A stretch of DNA of 32,124 nt, from NCBI GenBank assembly GCA_022866015.1, contig JALHTX010000140.1, positions 1 through 32,124 on the forward strand. Reading direction: 5' to 3'. The position numbers and the translations under genes are program-made. The notes below the pieces were generated by a model. The model was not told where the DNA came from, ran no database searches, and saw nothing but the letters and a program-made list of their open reading frames with translations. The DNA comes from Thermoplasmatota archaeon (GTDB lineage Archaea; Thermoplasmatota; E2; DHVEG-1). Of this stretch, positions 24,406 to 31,466 are shown piece by piece. The number at the start of each line of letters is the position of its first letter. Positions within the stretch are counted from its first letter, which is position 1.

Positions 24406-24470
24406 TAACTCTGAAAGATAAGGATGCGAGATAAACGAAATATCAAGGGCGATTATATCGTCCAAATCTC
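24406..24470 (+). repeat. 65-nt structured 3' box, copy A
   Basis: Aligns without gaps to copy B, with 54 of 65 bases equal. Outer stem GAGAT/ATCTC and inner stem GGGCGAT/ATCGTCC with a three-base loop. It ends just before the ribosome site of the next gene. Confidence 0.65.
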
Positions 24471-24489
24471 ATTTAGGAGGAGAAATAAT

Positions 24490-24771
24490 ATGACAGAGAC
24501 AGATTGTGAAGAATGTAATAATAAATTAGGTATTCTAGAAGGGTATTATCACCCTACATTAGGAAAAAGGTTTTTAGTATGCAAGGAATGTTTTGGTAAA
24601 GTAGACGAAAGTATGCAAAGATGGAGCAAGTTTTGTCTTTCAGATTCATTCAACGCAGAATCACATAAGATTGACATCGAAGATGCGTGGAATAACAGTA
24701 TATCAAATGATCTTCCTTTGCAAAAATGGTTTAGGAATCTTTGGATTAAAATAGGATGTCCGGGTGCATAG
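24490..24771 (+). CDS. Zinc-ribbon protein between the two units
   Basis: A 93-residue protein with CEEC near the start (DCEECNNKLG) and CKEC after about 25 more residues (LVCKECFGKV), then an acidic, aromatic C-terminal half (WNNSISNDLPLQKWFRNLW). A strong AGGAGG site precedes the ATG at 24490. I do not recognise the second half. It lies between the structured box A and leader B, so it may be part of the same repeated system. Confidence 0.7.
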   Translation: MTETDCEECNNKLGILEGYYHPTLGKRFLVCKECFGKVDESMQRWSKFCLSDSFNAESHKIDIEDAWNNSISNDLPLQKWFRNLWIKIGCPGA

Positions 24772-24788
24772 AATAAGATATAAAACCC

Positions 24789-24811
24789 GGAAAGGACAGG
24801 TGAAATCAATG
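24789..24811 (+). repeat. Shared leader, copy B
   Basis: GGAAAGGACAGGTGA, then AATCAATG; two differences from copy A. TATA-like ATATAAAA lies immediately upstream. Confidence 0.65.
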
Positions 24812-24931
24812 AATATGGAGAGAGAATATACGGTCTTTGAAAACGATATGGACTATAGGAAGAGAAAACGACTTCAAGCATTAGAAGCGGATGACTTTAG
24901 AGGAGCAATATTTACAAGGATGGATAGATGA
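24809..24931 (+). CDS. Small open frame of cassette-like unit B
   Basis: A 40-residue frame starting at the ATG of leader B (MNMEREYTVFENDMDYRKRK, then RLQALEADDF and on to a TGA at 24931). It is charged and probably helical. It shares no clear sequence with the frame of unit A although both sit between the same leader and 3' box types. No family is recognised. Confidence 0.5.
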   Translation: MNMEREYTVFENDMDYRKRKRLQALEADDFRGAIFTRMDR

Positions 24932-24941
24932 GTTACATATC

Positions 24942-25006
24942 TAACGCTGAAAACTAAGAAATCGAGATAATCGAAATATTAAGGACGAGTATATCGCCCA
25001 AATCTC
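24942..25006 (+). repeat. 65-nt structured 3' box, copy B
   Basis: Same fold as copy A: outer GAGAT/ATCTC, inner GGACGA/TCGCCC with one A-C mismatch. It runs straight into a T8 tract. Confidence 0.65.
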
Positions 25007-25014
25007 TTTTTTTT
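25005..25014 (+). terminator. T8 tract after box B
   Basis: Eight or more T follow the closing ATCTC of box B, as in an archaeal terminator. Copy A lacks this run, so the box itself is not simply a terminator. Confidence 0.55.
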
Positions 25015-25033
25015 AAACAATTGTTTAGGAGAG

Positions 25034-25086
25034 ATTTATAAGTAATTAGTTGTTTTGAAATTGTAGTTTAGAAGGAAGAAAAAATG
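25034..25086 (+). promoter_or_regulatory. TATA box and repeated leader, copy 1
   Basis: TTTATAAG starts at about 25035. About 17 bases on comes GAAATTGTAGTTT, then a purine-rich ribosome site and ATG at 25084. The block from 25052 to 25086 recurs at 25456-25491. The ATG opens only a six-codon frame (stop at 25102-25104), so it may be a leader peptide or a relic. Confidence 0.45.
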
Positions 25087-25225
25087 ACTGGGGATAAAAA
25101 TTAATATAAATATAGGAAAGAGGGAGATATAAATAGAAGAAATAAAAAAAGAGAGAGAGAAGAAGAAAAAGTAGAAGAAGATGAACAGACGAAGAATGAT
25201 TTGGAATAGGTTTGAGGTGAGACAA

Positions 25226-25444
25226 ATGAAAGATGAAAAATATCCCAAAGACGAAGACAAAAGGAGCAAAAAACGACTAAGAAAACTAAGAAAAGAAGAA
25301 GAAAAATACGAAGAAACGCAGAAAGAAGAAAAAGAAAAAATACAAAAAGATAAAAACATAGATGAAGAAGAAGACGAAGAAAAAGAAGAAGATGAATATG
25401 CAAATTATTCAGAAAAAAGAAAAGTAGAAGATAATAACATGTAG
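25226..25444 (+). CDS. Highly charged low-complexity protein
   Basis: From the ATG at 25226, preceded by GAGGTGA, it codes 72 residues almost all Lys, Glu, Asp and Arg (for example KRSKKRLRKLRKEEEKYEE and DEEEDEEKEEDEY). It is probably an extended or coiled helix. A longer in-frame start at 25181 has no ribosome site. The coding strand is an extreme purine tract, so real coding is likely but not certain. Confidence 0.5.
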   Translation: MKDEKYPKDEDKRSKKRLRKLRKEEEKYEETQKEEKEKIQKDKNIDEEEDEEKEEDEYANYSEKRKVEDNNM

Positions 25445-25455
25445 CCATAAAAGAG

Positions 25456-25491
25456 GTTATGAAATTGTAGTTTTGAGGGAGGAAAAAAATG
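25456..25491 (+). repeat. Repeated leader, copy 2
   Basis: GTTATGAAATTGTAGTTTTG followed by AGGGAGGAAA and ATG; nearly the same as 25052-25086. It leads the acidic miniprotein gene. Confidence 0.55.
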
Positions 25492-25563
25492 TTTAATAAT
25501 CAACCAGAACCAGATATTCCATTTCCTGGGGATCCTGATCCGGATGACGAAGAAGATGAATAA
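25489..25563 (+). CDS. Acidic proline-rich miniprotein
   Basis: A 24-residue frame, MFNNQPEPDIPFPGDPDPDD then EEDE, with a strong GGGAGG site seven bases upstream. No family is recognised. The strong ribosome site and repeated leader are the only reasons to believe it is translated. Between it and the next gene (25564-25686) nothing is seen. Confidence 0.4.
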   Translation: MFNNQPEPDIPFPGDPDPDDEEDE

Positions 25564-25686
25564 AAAACTATGTGGCAATCATTAACACGATTGCACGTAT
25601 AGAATATATATTACTTTCTGAAAAAAGAGCTGGATGTCAGCCTGTTTTTGTTTTGCTCCATATACTAGAAAAAACAGATATTTTTG

Positions 25687-25968
25687 TTAGCGCTTTCCAA
25701 ATTCTTTTTTTCTTTCTTTTGTAGTCATACCTGTTGCTTCAAAAAGAAATTCGTTCCATTTTTTAATAATGCTATAATCTCCACAGACTGTTTTAGGTGG
25801 TTCAATATCAACAAGTAAAAAATTTTTTTCTTGTTTCATGTCAATTTTTCCGATGCCTTCTACTTCAAATTTTATACCTGTGGTAATGTTACCCTTTGCT
25901 CCAAAGAATTTGTTTATAAGTGCCCCAATGTCTGGATTATGGCCTTTCTTAATCTTGTATTCTCTCAT
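25687..25968 (-). CDS. DUF5611-like archaeal protein
   Basis: A 93-residue protein starting at the ATG at 25968 (MREYKIKKGHNPDIGALINK); an upstream in-frame ATG at 25983 is less likely. The end, NEFLFEATGMTTKERKKEF, carries the ATGxTxKER signature I associate with DUF5611 of Euryarchaeota. It marks the return to conserved chromosome. Function unknown. Confidence 0.7.
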   Translation of the reverse strand: MREYKIKKGHNPDIGALINKFFGAKGNITTGIKFEVEGIGKIDMKQEKNFLLVDIEPPKTVCGDYSIIKKWNEFLFEATGMTTKERKKEFGKR

Positions 25969-26013
25969 GCTTGTACAACCCACTTTGTGAAATATAAAAA
26001 TCTATTATTAATT

Positions 26014-26517
26014 TTATGCTAAAAGTTCAAATACTTTTTCAACTGCATCTTCTGCAGAAACTGCAACCATAAAATTAGATTCAACTCCTTGCATAATGTT
26101 GCCATTTATAATTTGATCAACGCATCCACCAGTACCTTTTATGAGAATAAGAGGTTTTTCTGAAATCATTCTAAAGCAAATCTCATTAAGTGTACCCCAA
26201 CGTCCGCCAATTGCAATTGTTACATCACCTGTTCTTGACACCAAACAATTCCTAACATTACCAATTCCTGTAGAAATAGCAATATCAATAAATTCATTTG
26301 CTTCATCTTTTTCATAGGGCATTATACCAACGGTGATACCACCTTCTTTTTTTGCACCACGACAAACTGCTTGCATTACGCCATTGCGGCCACCACATAC
26401 TACAACGCCACCTCTCTGAGCAATAAGCATACCTACTTTTTCTGCTACTTCTAATGCATAATTAGTAAGTTTTTCATCAAAACCATCGCTTCCACAAATA
26501 GAAATTAGCTTTTTCAT
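26014..26517 (-). CDS. SLOG/LOG-like nucleotide-binding protein (TIGR00725-like)
   Basis: A 167-residue Rossmann-like protein related to the DprA/LOG superfamily. KLISICGSDGFDE at the start, RGGVVVCGGRNGVMQAVCRGA in the middle and AIGGRWGTLNEI, the counterpart of the LOG PGGxGTxxE motif, are visible. LOG enzymes release cytokinin-like bases from nucleotides, but the activity of this family is unknown. It is divergent from the ribosomal operon that follows. Confidence 0.82.
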   Translation of the reverse strand: MKKLISICGSDGFDEKLTNYALEVAEKVGMLIAQRGGVVVCGGRNGVMQAVCRGAKKEGGITVGIMPYEKDEANEFIDIAISTGIGNVRNCLVSRTGDVTIAIGGRWGTLNEICFRMISEKPLILIKGTGGCVDQIINGNIMQGVESNFMVAVSAEDAVEKVFELLA

Positions 26518-26563
26518 GCAAAGGTTTTATTTACAATTTGTTTTTAATTGTTTCTCCCACAAA

Positions 26564-26574
26564 TTTTATAAATA
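26564..26574 (+). promoter_or_regulatory. TATA box of the L18e operon
   Basis: TTTTATAAATA about 45 bases before the rpl18e start, followed by a CTGGAG ribosome site just before the ATG. Confidence 0.6.
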
Positions 26575-26616
26575 ACCCTCCCTTTCACTTCTTTTCACTT
26601 ACCTGGAGAAAAATAT

Positions 26617-26982
26617 ATGACGAATAAAAACATTAAAACAAATCCTGCATTAAATTCATTAATTCATGAGCTAAAAAAACAAGCTAGTGAAAAAGATGCA
26701 ACTATTTGGAAAGATTTAGCCTTAAGACTAGAGAAATCCTCAAAAAATTGGGCTGAAGTAAACCTTAATAGGATAAGTAAATACATAAATGATAAAGAAA
26801 CTGCGCTAGTTCCGGGTAAAGTCTTATCTACAGGGGATCTTACCAAAAAGGTTTCAATTGCGGCTTGGTCATTTTCTGAAAAAGCAACAGAAAAAATTAA
26901 AAAAGCAGGCGGTAAAACAATGACGATTCAAGAACTTATGAAATCAAACCCAGATGGGAAAAATATTAGAATATTGGGATGA
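26617..26982 (+). CDS. rpl18e: Ribosomal protein L18e (eL18)
   Basis: Protein of the large ribosomal subunit, 121 residues as usual in archaea. NPALNSLIHELKKQASE, WAEVNLNRISKY, VPGKVLSTGDLTKKVSIAAW and the closing NIRILG are all typical. It is the first gene of the block L18e-L13-S9-RpoN, an order kept in most archaea, and has its own TATA box. Confidence 0.96.
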   Translation: MTNKNIKTNPALNSLIHELKKQASEKDATIWKDLALRLEKSSKNWAEVNLNRISKYINDKETALVPGKVLSTGDLTKKVSIAAWSFSEKATEKIKKAGGKTMTIQELMKSNPDGKNIRILG

Positions 26983-26988
26983 AGAAAT

Positions 26989-27402
26989 ATGGTAGCAATA
27001 ATTGATGCGACAGGCGCAATACTTGGAAGATTAGGCACAAATGCTGCAAAAAGACTTCTAAAAGGAGAAGAAATTGCAGTTATAAATAGTGAAAAAGCAA
27101 TTATATCTGGTAAAAAAGCTTCAATTAAAAATATTTACAAACAAAAAAGAGAAGTTGGAACCTATAGAAAAGGACCTTTTTTCCCAAGAACGCCTGATAA
27201 GATTGTTAAAAGAACAATTCGAGGTATGATTCCTTATCAAACATCCCACGGTCGTCAAGCTTTTAAACGCCTTAAATGCTATACCGGTATTCCAAGGGAG
27301 TTTGAAGGACAAAAATTTGAAAAAATTACCGAAGCTGTTAAGCAACCAGTTGATTTTATGACAGTTGAAGAACTTTCAAGATTTTTAGGAGCAAAGATTT
27401 AA
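26989..27402 (+). CDS. rpl13: Ribosomal protein L13 (uL13)
   Basis: Large-subunit protein of 137 residues. IIDATGAILGRLGTNAAKRL, GEEIAVINSEKAIISG, and IVKRTIRGMIPY match the archaeal form. It starts six bases after the L18e stop and is followed one base later by rps9, so the three are cotranscribed. Confidence 0.97.
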   Translation: MVAIIDATGAILGRLGTNAAKRLLKGEEIAVINSEKAIISGKKASIKNIYKQKREVGTYRKGPFFPRTPDKIVKRTIRGMIPYQTSHGRQAFKRLKCYTGIPREFEGQKFEKITEAVKQPVDFMTVEELSRFLGAKI

Positions 27403-27403
27403 T

Positions 27404-27808
27404 ATGGTAAAAAAAGTAGTAAATACATCAGGTAAAAGAAAAACTGCAGTTGCTCGTGCAGCGGTTCAGAAGGGAACAGGTCTTGTAAGAATAAATAAGA
27501 TACCTGTTGAACTTTATGAGCCTGAGATTGCTCGTTGGAAAGTAATGGAGGCTCTTAAAATCGCAGAAAGTCATTTGGATAAAATAAACATAGATGTAAC
27601 TGTTAATGGTGGCGGCTTCATGGGTCAAGCAAGTGCTGTAAGAACAGCTATTGCAAAAGGAATTGTTGAGTTTACTGGTGACCCAAATTTAAAGATTGCA
27701 TATCTTGATCATGATAGAAGTCTTCTTGTTAGTGATTCAAGAAGAAAAGAACCGAAAAAACAATTGGGTCGTGGTGCCCGTAAAAAAAGACAGAAATCAT
27801 ATAGGTGA
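27404..27808 (+). CDS. rps9: Ribosomal protein S9 (uS9)
   Basis: Small-subunit protein of 134 residues with SGKRKTAVARAAV at the start and the invariant C-terminal KKRQKSYR tail that reaches the P-site tRNA. NGGGFMGQASAVRTAIAKGI is the central signature. It follows L13 by one base. Confidence 0.97.
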   Translation: MVKKVVNTSGKRKTAVARAAVQKGTGLVRINKIPVELYEPEIARWKVMEALKIAESHLDKINIDVTVNGGGFMGQASAVRTAIAKGIVEFTGDPNLKIAYLDHDRSLLVSDSRRKEPKKQLGRGARKKRQKSYR

Positions 27809-27815
27809 AGATTTT

Positions 27816-28040
27816 ATGATTATACCAGTAAGATGTTTTACATGTGGAAAAATAATTGGAGATGCATTTGAAGAATACACCAAGCGTTATGAGATCTACA
27901 AAAAAGCATTTGACGCTGGTGAGAACCCAAAAGAAACACCTAAACAAATACTTGACGAACTAGGTATCGATAGATACTGCTGCAGACGTATGATTCTTAC
28001 ACATGTAGAGCTCATCGGTGAATCAGCACCTTTTGAATAA
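27816..28040 (+). CDS. rpoN: RNA polymerase subunit N (Rpb10-like)
   Basis: A 74-residue zinc-bundle subunit of RNA polymerase. It starts MIIPVRCFTCGKIIGDAFEE and contains the paired cysteines RYCCRRM; with CFTCG they form the zinc site. GGTGAAG lies before the ATG at 27816, and a longer overlapping frame from 27696 is an artefact. It closes the ribosomal block. Confidence 0.96.
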   Translation: MIIPVRCFTCGKIIGDAFEEYTKRYEIYKKAFDAGENPKETPKQILDELGIDRYCCRRMILTHVELIGESAPFE

Positions 28041-28130
28041 AAAAATATTTTAGATTTTTTAAATCCAAATTTTTATCTATTTTTATAATATACCCATCAT
28101 AGTCAATGTGTAGTCTAAAAAGATTTTCTT

Positions 28131-28205
28131 GGGCGTGTGGCCTAGCCTGGATAAGGCACCGGCCTTCTAAGTCGGTAATCGCGGGTTCGAATCCCGCCAC
28201 GTCCG
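28131..28205 (+). tRNA. tRNA-Arg (anticodon TCT)
   Basis: Acceptor GGGCGTG/CACGTCC, anticodon stem CCGGC/GTCGG with loop CTTCTAA (anticodon TCT), T-stem GCGGG/CCCGC with loop TTCGAAT, discriminator G. A TATA-like TTTATAATATA lies about 40 bases upstream. No intron and no encoded CCA. No open element beside it. Confidence 0.93.
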
Positions 28206-28403
28206 CTCTTTTTACAATTAACAATTAATTAATATAGTAAATACTGCATTATATTATTTAATTATTTAAAGTATATTTAGTTATGGTTTAGGGATGCGAG
28301 ATGGGATGTAAAAAGTTTATTGAATTAAATTATAAAAATAAATATTCTAGAGTATACCTAAGAAATTTAATATATTTTTATTGTTTTTTGTAAGGTTTTA
28401 TAA

Positions 28404-30410
28404 ATGAAAGATGAACCAGCAATTGTAAAAGAGTTAAGACAAGCTGAGGAACTCGGCCTTCTTAAATCTGATTTACAGGGAAATTTAAGTATAAGAGATA
28501 ATAATATTATTGGTACAATAGATATTAATCGCGATATAACCAAGATTAAAAAATCAGATGAAAAATATAAACATTTATTTGATAATGCAATGGATCCTAT
28601 AGTAATCATAGATAAAAAAGGTAAATTTGTTGATGTTAACGAACAGGTAATAAAACTTTTTGAATATGATAAAAAGGAATTAATCGGTAAAGATTTTACT
28701 AAAATAAATATTTTAACACAAGCGAGTATCAAAAAAGCTCAAGATAATTTTTTAAAGAGAATGAAAGGTGAAAATGTACCACCTTATGAAATTGAAGTTA
28801 TTACAAAAAATGGTAAAATAATTCCTACTGAGTTGAACGCCAGTATAATTTATGAATGTAACGAAGTAAATGGAGATTTAATAATATTAAGAGATCTTAG
28901 AGAAAGATATAAAAGTAAAAAAATTGAAAAAGAGTTAAATACGTATGAACAAAAATTTAGAGATATTTTCGAAGGGACAAGTGATCTGCTGTTATATATT
29001 GAAAAAGGAATAATTCTAGACGTAAATAACGCATTAATCAATATGCTTAATATTAAAAAACAAGATGTTGTAGGGAAAAAAATTTCTATTCTTAAAAATT
29101 TTTTCTCTCAAGAAGATATAGAAAAACATACTAATGCAATTGAGTTAGCAGCAACTGGTAGCTATGTTACAGATTATGAAACTGAATTAACAACCAATAA
29201 AGGAGTCAGATACGAGTTTTTATTCTCAGTAGATTGTATTTATAACGACGAGAATATAAAAGGAATACTGTTACGGGGTAAGGATATAACACAACGCCAT
29301 CATGAATGGAAAGAACTTATAAAACTCGAGGAGAAATATAGAGTTCTTGCAGAAACATCTGCTGATGGAGTTATAACAATTGATCCTCTTGGAAGACTAA
29401 CATATGTAAATCCTTCTTTTGAAAAGATGCTAGATAAACATAAAAGTCAGATTCTTGCGACACTACTGCGTAATTATCTATCTGAGGATTCTGTTTACCT
29501 ATTCCAACAAATATTTATAGATGCACGCAAAGAAGATAAAAAAATTGAAAACGTAGAATTAGAACTAGTACATACAAACGGTCAAAAAGTACCAATAGAA
29601 GTAAATATTGCATCATTTAAAAAAGATGGCGAATTTGCAGGAATGGTTCTTACAATACGTGATATAACAGAACGCAGAAAAATAGAAGATGAACTTAAAA
29701 AATCAGATAAGCTTAAAACAGAGTTTATGAACATTGCAGCACATGAACTTAAATCACCTGTGACACCAATAAAAGGATACCTTGACCTGATAATATCAGA
29801 TAAAGACACTAATGAAAAAATAAAAAACTGGGCTAAAATAAGTCTGAGAAACTCTGAAAGATTATTAAAATTAGTAAATGATATACTTGATGTATCAAGA
29901 CTTGACACAGATACGATGCGTTTTGATATGGAGAAAATATCAGTAGTAGACATATTAGATGAAGTAGCAGAGGATATGAAACCTGCAGTTGAAGGAAAAG
30001 TACTAAAATTAATAACAGATATACCCCGAGATCTGCCCGATATAACAGGGGATAAATGTAGACTTGCACAAGTACTTAAAAATTTATTAGTAAACGCTTT
30101 AAAATTTACAGATAATGGTTCAATAAGTATAATTGCAAAACAGAAAAAAGATCATATTTTGATATCTGTAACAGATTCTGGCATAGGAATATCTAACGAC
30201 GAACTTAAAAAAATATTTAATAAGTTTTATCAAGTATATACAGGTGATAATAGGAAAAATGAAGGAACAGGTTTAGGTCTTTTTATATGCCGTAATATAA
30301 TTCAAAAACATAACGGTAAAATATGGGCAGAAAGCCAAGTAGGCAAAGGAAGTACATTCTATATAGAAATTCCATATCTACATAAAATGAAAGTAAATTT
30401 AAAAAAATAA
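28404..30410 (+). CDS. Soluble histidine kinase with three PAS domains
   Basis: Sensor kinase of 668 residues with no membrane segment, so it senses a cytoplasmic signal, perhaps redox or a small ligand. Three PAS domains lie at about 55-165 (IDKKGKFVDVNEQV), 185-300 (YIEKGIILDVNNALI) and 310-430 (TIDPLGRLTYVNPSF), each ending in a PAC-like motif such as LTIRDITERR. The HisKA domain has the phospho-acceptor H447 in AAHELKSPVTPIKGYLD. The HATPase domain shows the N box LLVNALKFT, G1 DSGIGIS and G2 GTGLGLFICR. No response regulator gene is in the window. The start at 28404 follows a GGTTTTATAA stretch. Confidence 0.93.
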   Translation: MKDEPAIVKELRQAEELGLLKSDLQGNLSIRDNNIIGTIDINRDITKIKKSDEKYKHLFDNAMDPIVIIDKKGKFVDVNEQVIKLFEYDKKELIGKDFTKINILTQASIKKAQDNFLKRMKGENVPPYEIEVITKNGKIIPTELNASIIYECNEVNGDLIILRDLRERYKSKKIEKELNTYEQKFRDIFEGTSDLLLYIEKGIILDVNNALINMLNIKKQDVVGKKISILKNFFSQEDIEKHTNAIELAATGSYVTDYETELTTNKGVRYEFLFSVDCIYNDENIKGILLRGKDITQRHHEWKELIKLEEKYRVLAETSADGVITIDPLGRLTYVNPSFEKMLDKHKSQILATLLRNYLSEDSVYLFQQIFIDARKEDKKIENVELELVHTNGQKVPIEVNIASFKKDGEFAGMVLTIRDITERRKIEDELKKSDKLKTEFMNIAAHELKSPVTPIKGYLDLIISDKDTNEKIKNWAKISLRNSERLLKLVNDILDVSRLDTDTMRFDMEKISVVDILDEVAEDMKPAVEGKVLKLITDIPRDLPDITGDKCRLAQVLKNLLVNALKFTDNGSISIIAKQKKDHILISVTDSGIGISNDELKKIFNKFYQVYTGDNRKNEGTGLGLFICRNIIQKHNGKIWAESQVGKGSTFYIEIPYLHKMKVNLKK

Positions 30411-30430
30411 AGTAATTGTTGGTGATATAA

Positions 30431-30769
30431 ATTAGGAAAAAATGTCCTGAGTGCAGTTCTAAAGCAGTAAAACTATACCTAAATAAAAGTTTCGAAGGAA
30501 AAAGAGCATGGATTCCAACAGCCTGGACTTGCACAGAATGTGGATACACATACAATGTTGCTGCAGAAACCCTGATGTATAAAATTGGAAATGAGGCATA
30601 TGATGAAAAATATCATGAAAAATGCCCAAAATGCAGCTTAAACCTTGTTAGATTATATCGGCATATAAATCCAAAACATGGTAAACAAAAATGGGTTTCA
30701 ATTGGATGGTACTGCACTCGTTGTAAATATGTATGGATGGATAAAAAAACAAAAGAAGAATCAAAATAA
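30431..30769 (+). CDS. Double zinc-ribbon protein with apparent AUU start
   Basis: A 112-residue protein with two zinc ribbons: CPEC (residues 5-8) with CTEC (34-37), and CPKC with CTRC near the end, with TAWTCTECGYTYN and IGWYCTRCKYVW. The frame is open only from ATT at 30431 (TAA just before it), and no ATG, GTG or TTG lies upstream of the first ribbon. A GGTGA site five bases before the ATT supports an AUU start. An ATG at residue 49 would lose the first ribbon. Function unknown; it follows the kinase by 20 bases. Confidence 0.7.
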   Translation: MRKKCPECSSKAVKLYLNKSFEGKRAWIPTAWTCTECGYTYNVAAETLMYKIGNEAYDEKYHEKCPKCSLNLVRLYRHINPKHGKQKWVSIGWYCTRCKYVWMDKKTKEESK

Positions 30770-30979
30770 AAAATATTGCAGTTCAATCAGGATTACTTCG
30801 TCTAATGCTTTTTTTAAACTCAGCAACAAAAAAATGACTTTTAAAATTTTTTTAATTATTATAAAACTACTTAATTAACTTTATGTTTATAACATAAAAA
30901 AATAGCATAGGTTTTTCCGAAAACCATTAAATATAAGTATTTGTTTAGGGCAAGCTATAACCTAAGAGGAAAAAGTATT
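30770..30979. other. AT-rich gap with promoter of the L41e gene
   Basis: Holds an imperfect hairpin TTATGTT-TAT-AACATAA (about 30882-30898) followed by A-rich sequence, and a TATA-like TTAAATATAAG about 45 bases before the L41e start. Nothing else is recognised. Confidence 0.4.
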
Positions 30980-31078
30980 ATGAAGCGTAGTTCAAGAGTC
31001 TGGAAGAAAAAGGGTAAAATGCGATGGAAATGGCGAAAGAAACGAATGAGACGTGAAAAAAGAGCAAGAAGGAAATAA
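30980..31078 (+). CDS. rpl41e: Ribosomal protein L41e (eL41) with N-terminal extension
   Basis: A 32-residue, extremely basic peptide. Its second half, MRWKWRKKRMRREKRARRK, matches the L41e helix closely. L41e sits between the ribosomal subunits. The first 13 residues (MKRSSRVWKKKGK) extend beyond the usual start; the internal ATG at 31019 would give a standard-size L41e. AGAGGA precedes the first ATG, supporting the long form. Too short for ordinary gene finding. Confidence 0.75.
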   Translation: MKRSSRVWKKKGKMRWKWRKKRMRREKRARRK

Positions 31079-31092
31079 CGATAAATATTTAC

Positions 31093-31231
31093 GGGGGTAT
31101 GGTGTAACCCGGCATCATTGTGGGCTCCAGTTAGGAATGATTAAAAGAGGGTCATCTGAAAGGTGATGAGTAACTGGAGCGATGACCTAAGAAGAGACCC
31201 GCCGATCTGGGTTCAAATCCCAGTACCCCCA
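31093..31231 (+). tRNA. tRNA-Trp (anticodon CCA) with 66-nt intron
   Basis: Exons 31093-31130 and 31197-31231. Acceptor GGGGGTA/TACCCCC, anticodon stem GTGGG/CCCGC, anticodon CCA at 31127-31129, T-stem CTGGG/CCCAG with loop TTCAAAT, discriminator A. The intron follows position 37, the usual archaeal place. Intron ends TTAGG and CCTAA pair near the splice sites, as expected for a bulge-helix-bulge structure. Confidence 0.93.
31131..31196 (+). ncRNA. Box C/D methylation guide inside the tRNA-Trp intron
   Basis: Boxes in order: C (ATGATTA, 31137-31143), D' (CTGA, 31156-31159), C' (GTGATGA, 31163-31169) and D (ATGA variant, 31182-31185). The D guide TAACTGGAGC (31171-31180) pairs perfectly with 31124-31133; the fifth base before box D pairs with C34. 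The D' guide pairs GGGTC with GACCC at the second exon; its fifth base pairs with position 39. These are the two targets known for the guide in tRNA-Trp introns of Euryarchaeota. Confidence 0.85.
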
Positions 31232-31262
31232 TCACTTAAAAAAATAAAAATGGTGAAAAAAA

Positions 31263-31466
31263 ATGATGAAAATTAATATTAAAAACTTCAATTTTTATAC
31301 AATACTATCACTTTTGTTTTTAATAGCGGGAATAGGAATCTGGTTAATCTGGATAATAAGATATGGTGTAGTATATGATATAGGAATATACTCTCTAGCA
31401 ATAGTATTTATTATACCAGGTATAGTCGGTTTTATCCTATCGCTCATGGATAAAAAAGAAGATTAA
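31263..31466 (+). CDS. Small two-helix membrane protein
   Basis: A 67-residue protein with two membrane segments (YTILSLLFLIAGIGIWLIWI and IYSLAIVFIIPGIVGFILSL) and short charged ends. GGTGA lies six bases before the ATG at 31263. Its stop overlaps the convergent gcvPB end by four bases. Function unknown. Confidence 0.65.
   Translation: MMKINIKNFNFYTILSLLFLIAGIGIWLIWIIRYGVVYDIGIYSLAIVFIIPGIVGFILSLMDKKED

Noticed and set aside
24144..24434. 96-codon rightward frame overlapping unit A
   Set aside because: Its start lies in the RHH3 gene on the other strand and it lacks a ribosome site; the shared leader points to the ATG at 24313 instead.
24406..25006. The 65-nt boxes as integron attC sites
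   Set aside because: They follow small frames as attC sites do, but lack the core AAC/GTT ends and there is no integron integrase in view.
25036..25448. Two long leftward frames rich in Ser, Leu and Phe
   Set aside because: They are mirror images of the purine tract; no start signals, and composition is explained by pyrimidine repeats.
28012..28224. 70-codon leftward frame across tRNA-Arg
   Set aside because: It is only an antisense reading of the tRNA and rpoN end; unlike the tRNA-Pro case, no integrase domain follows.
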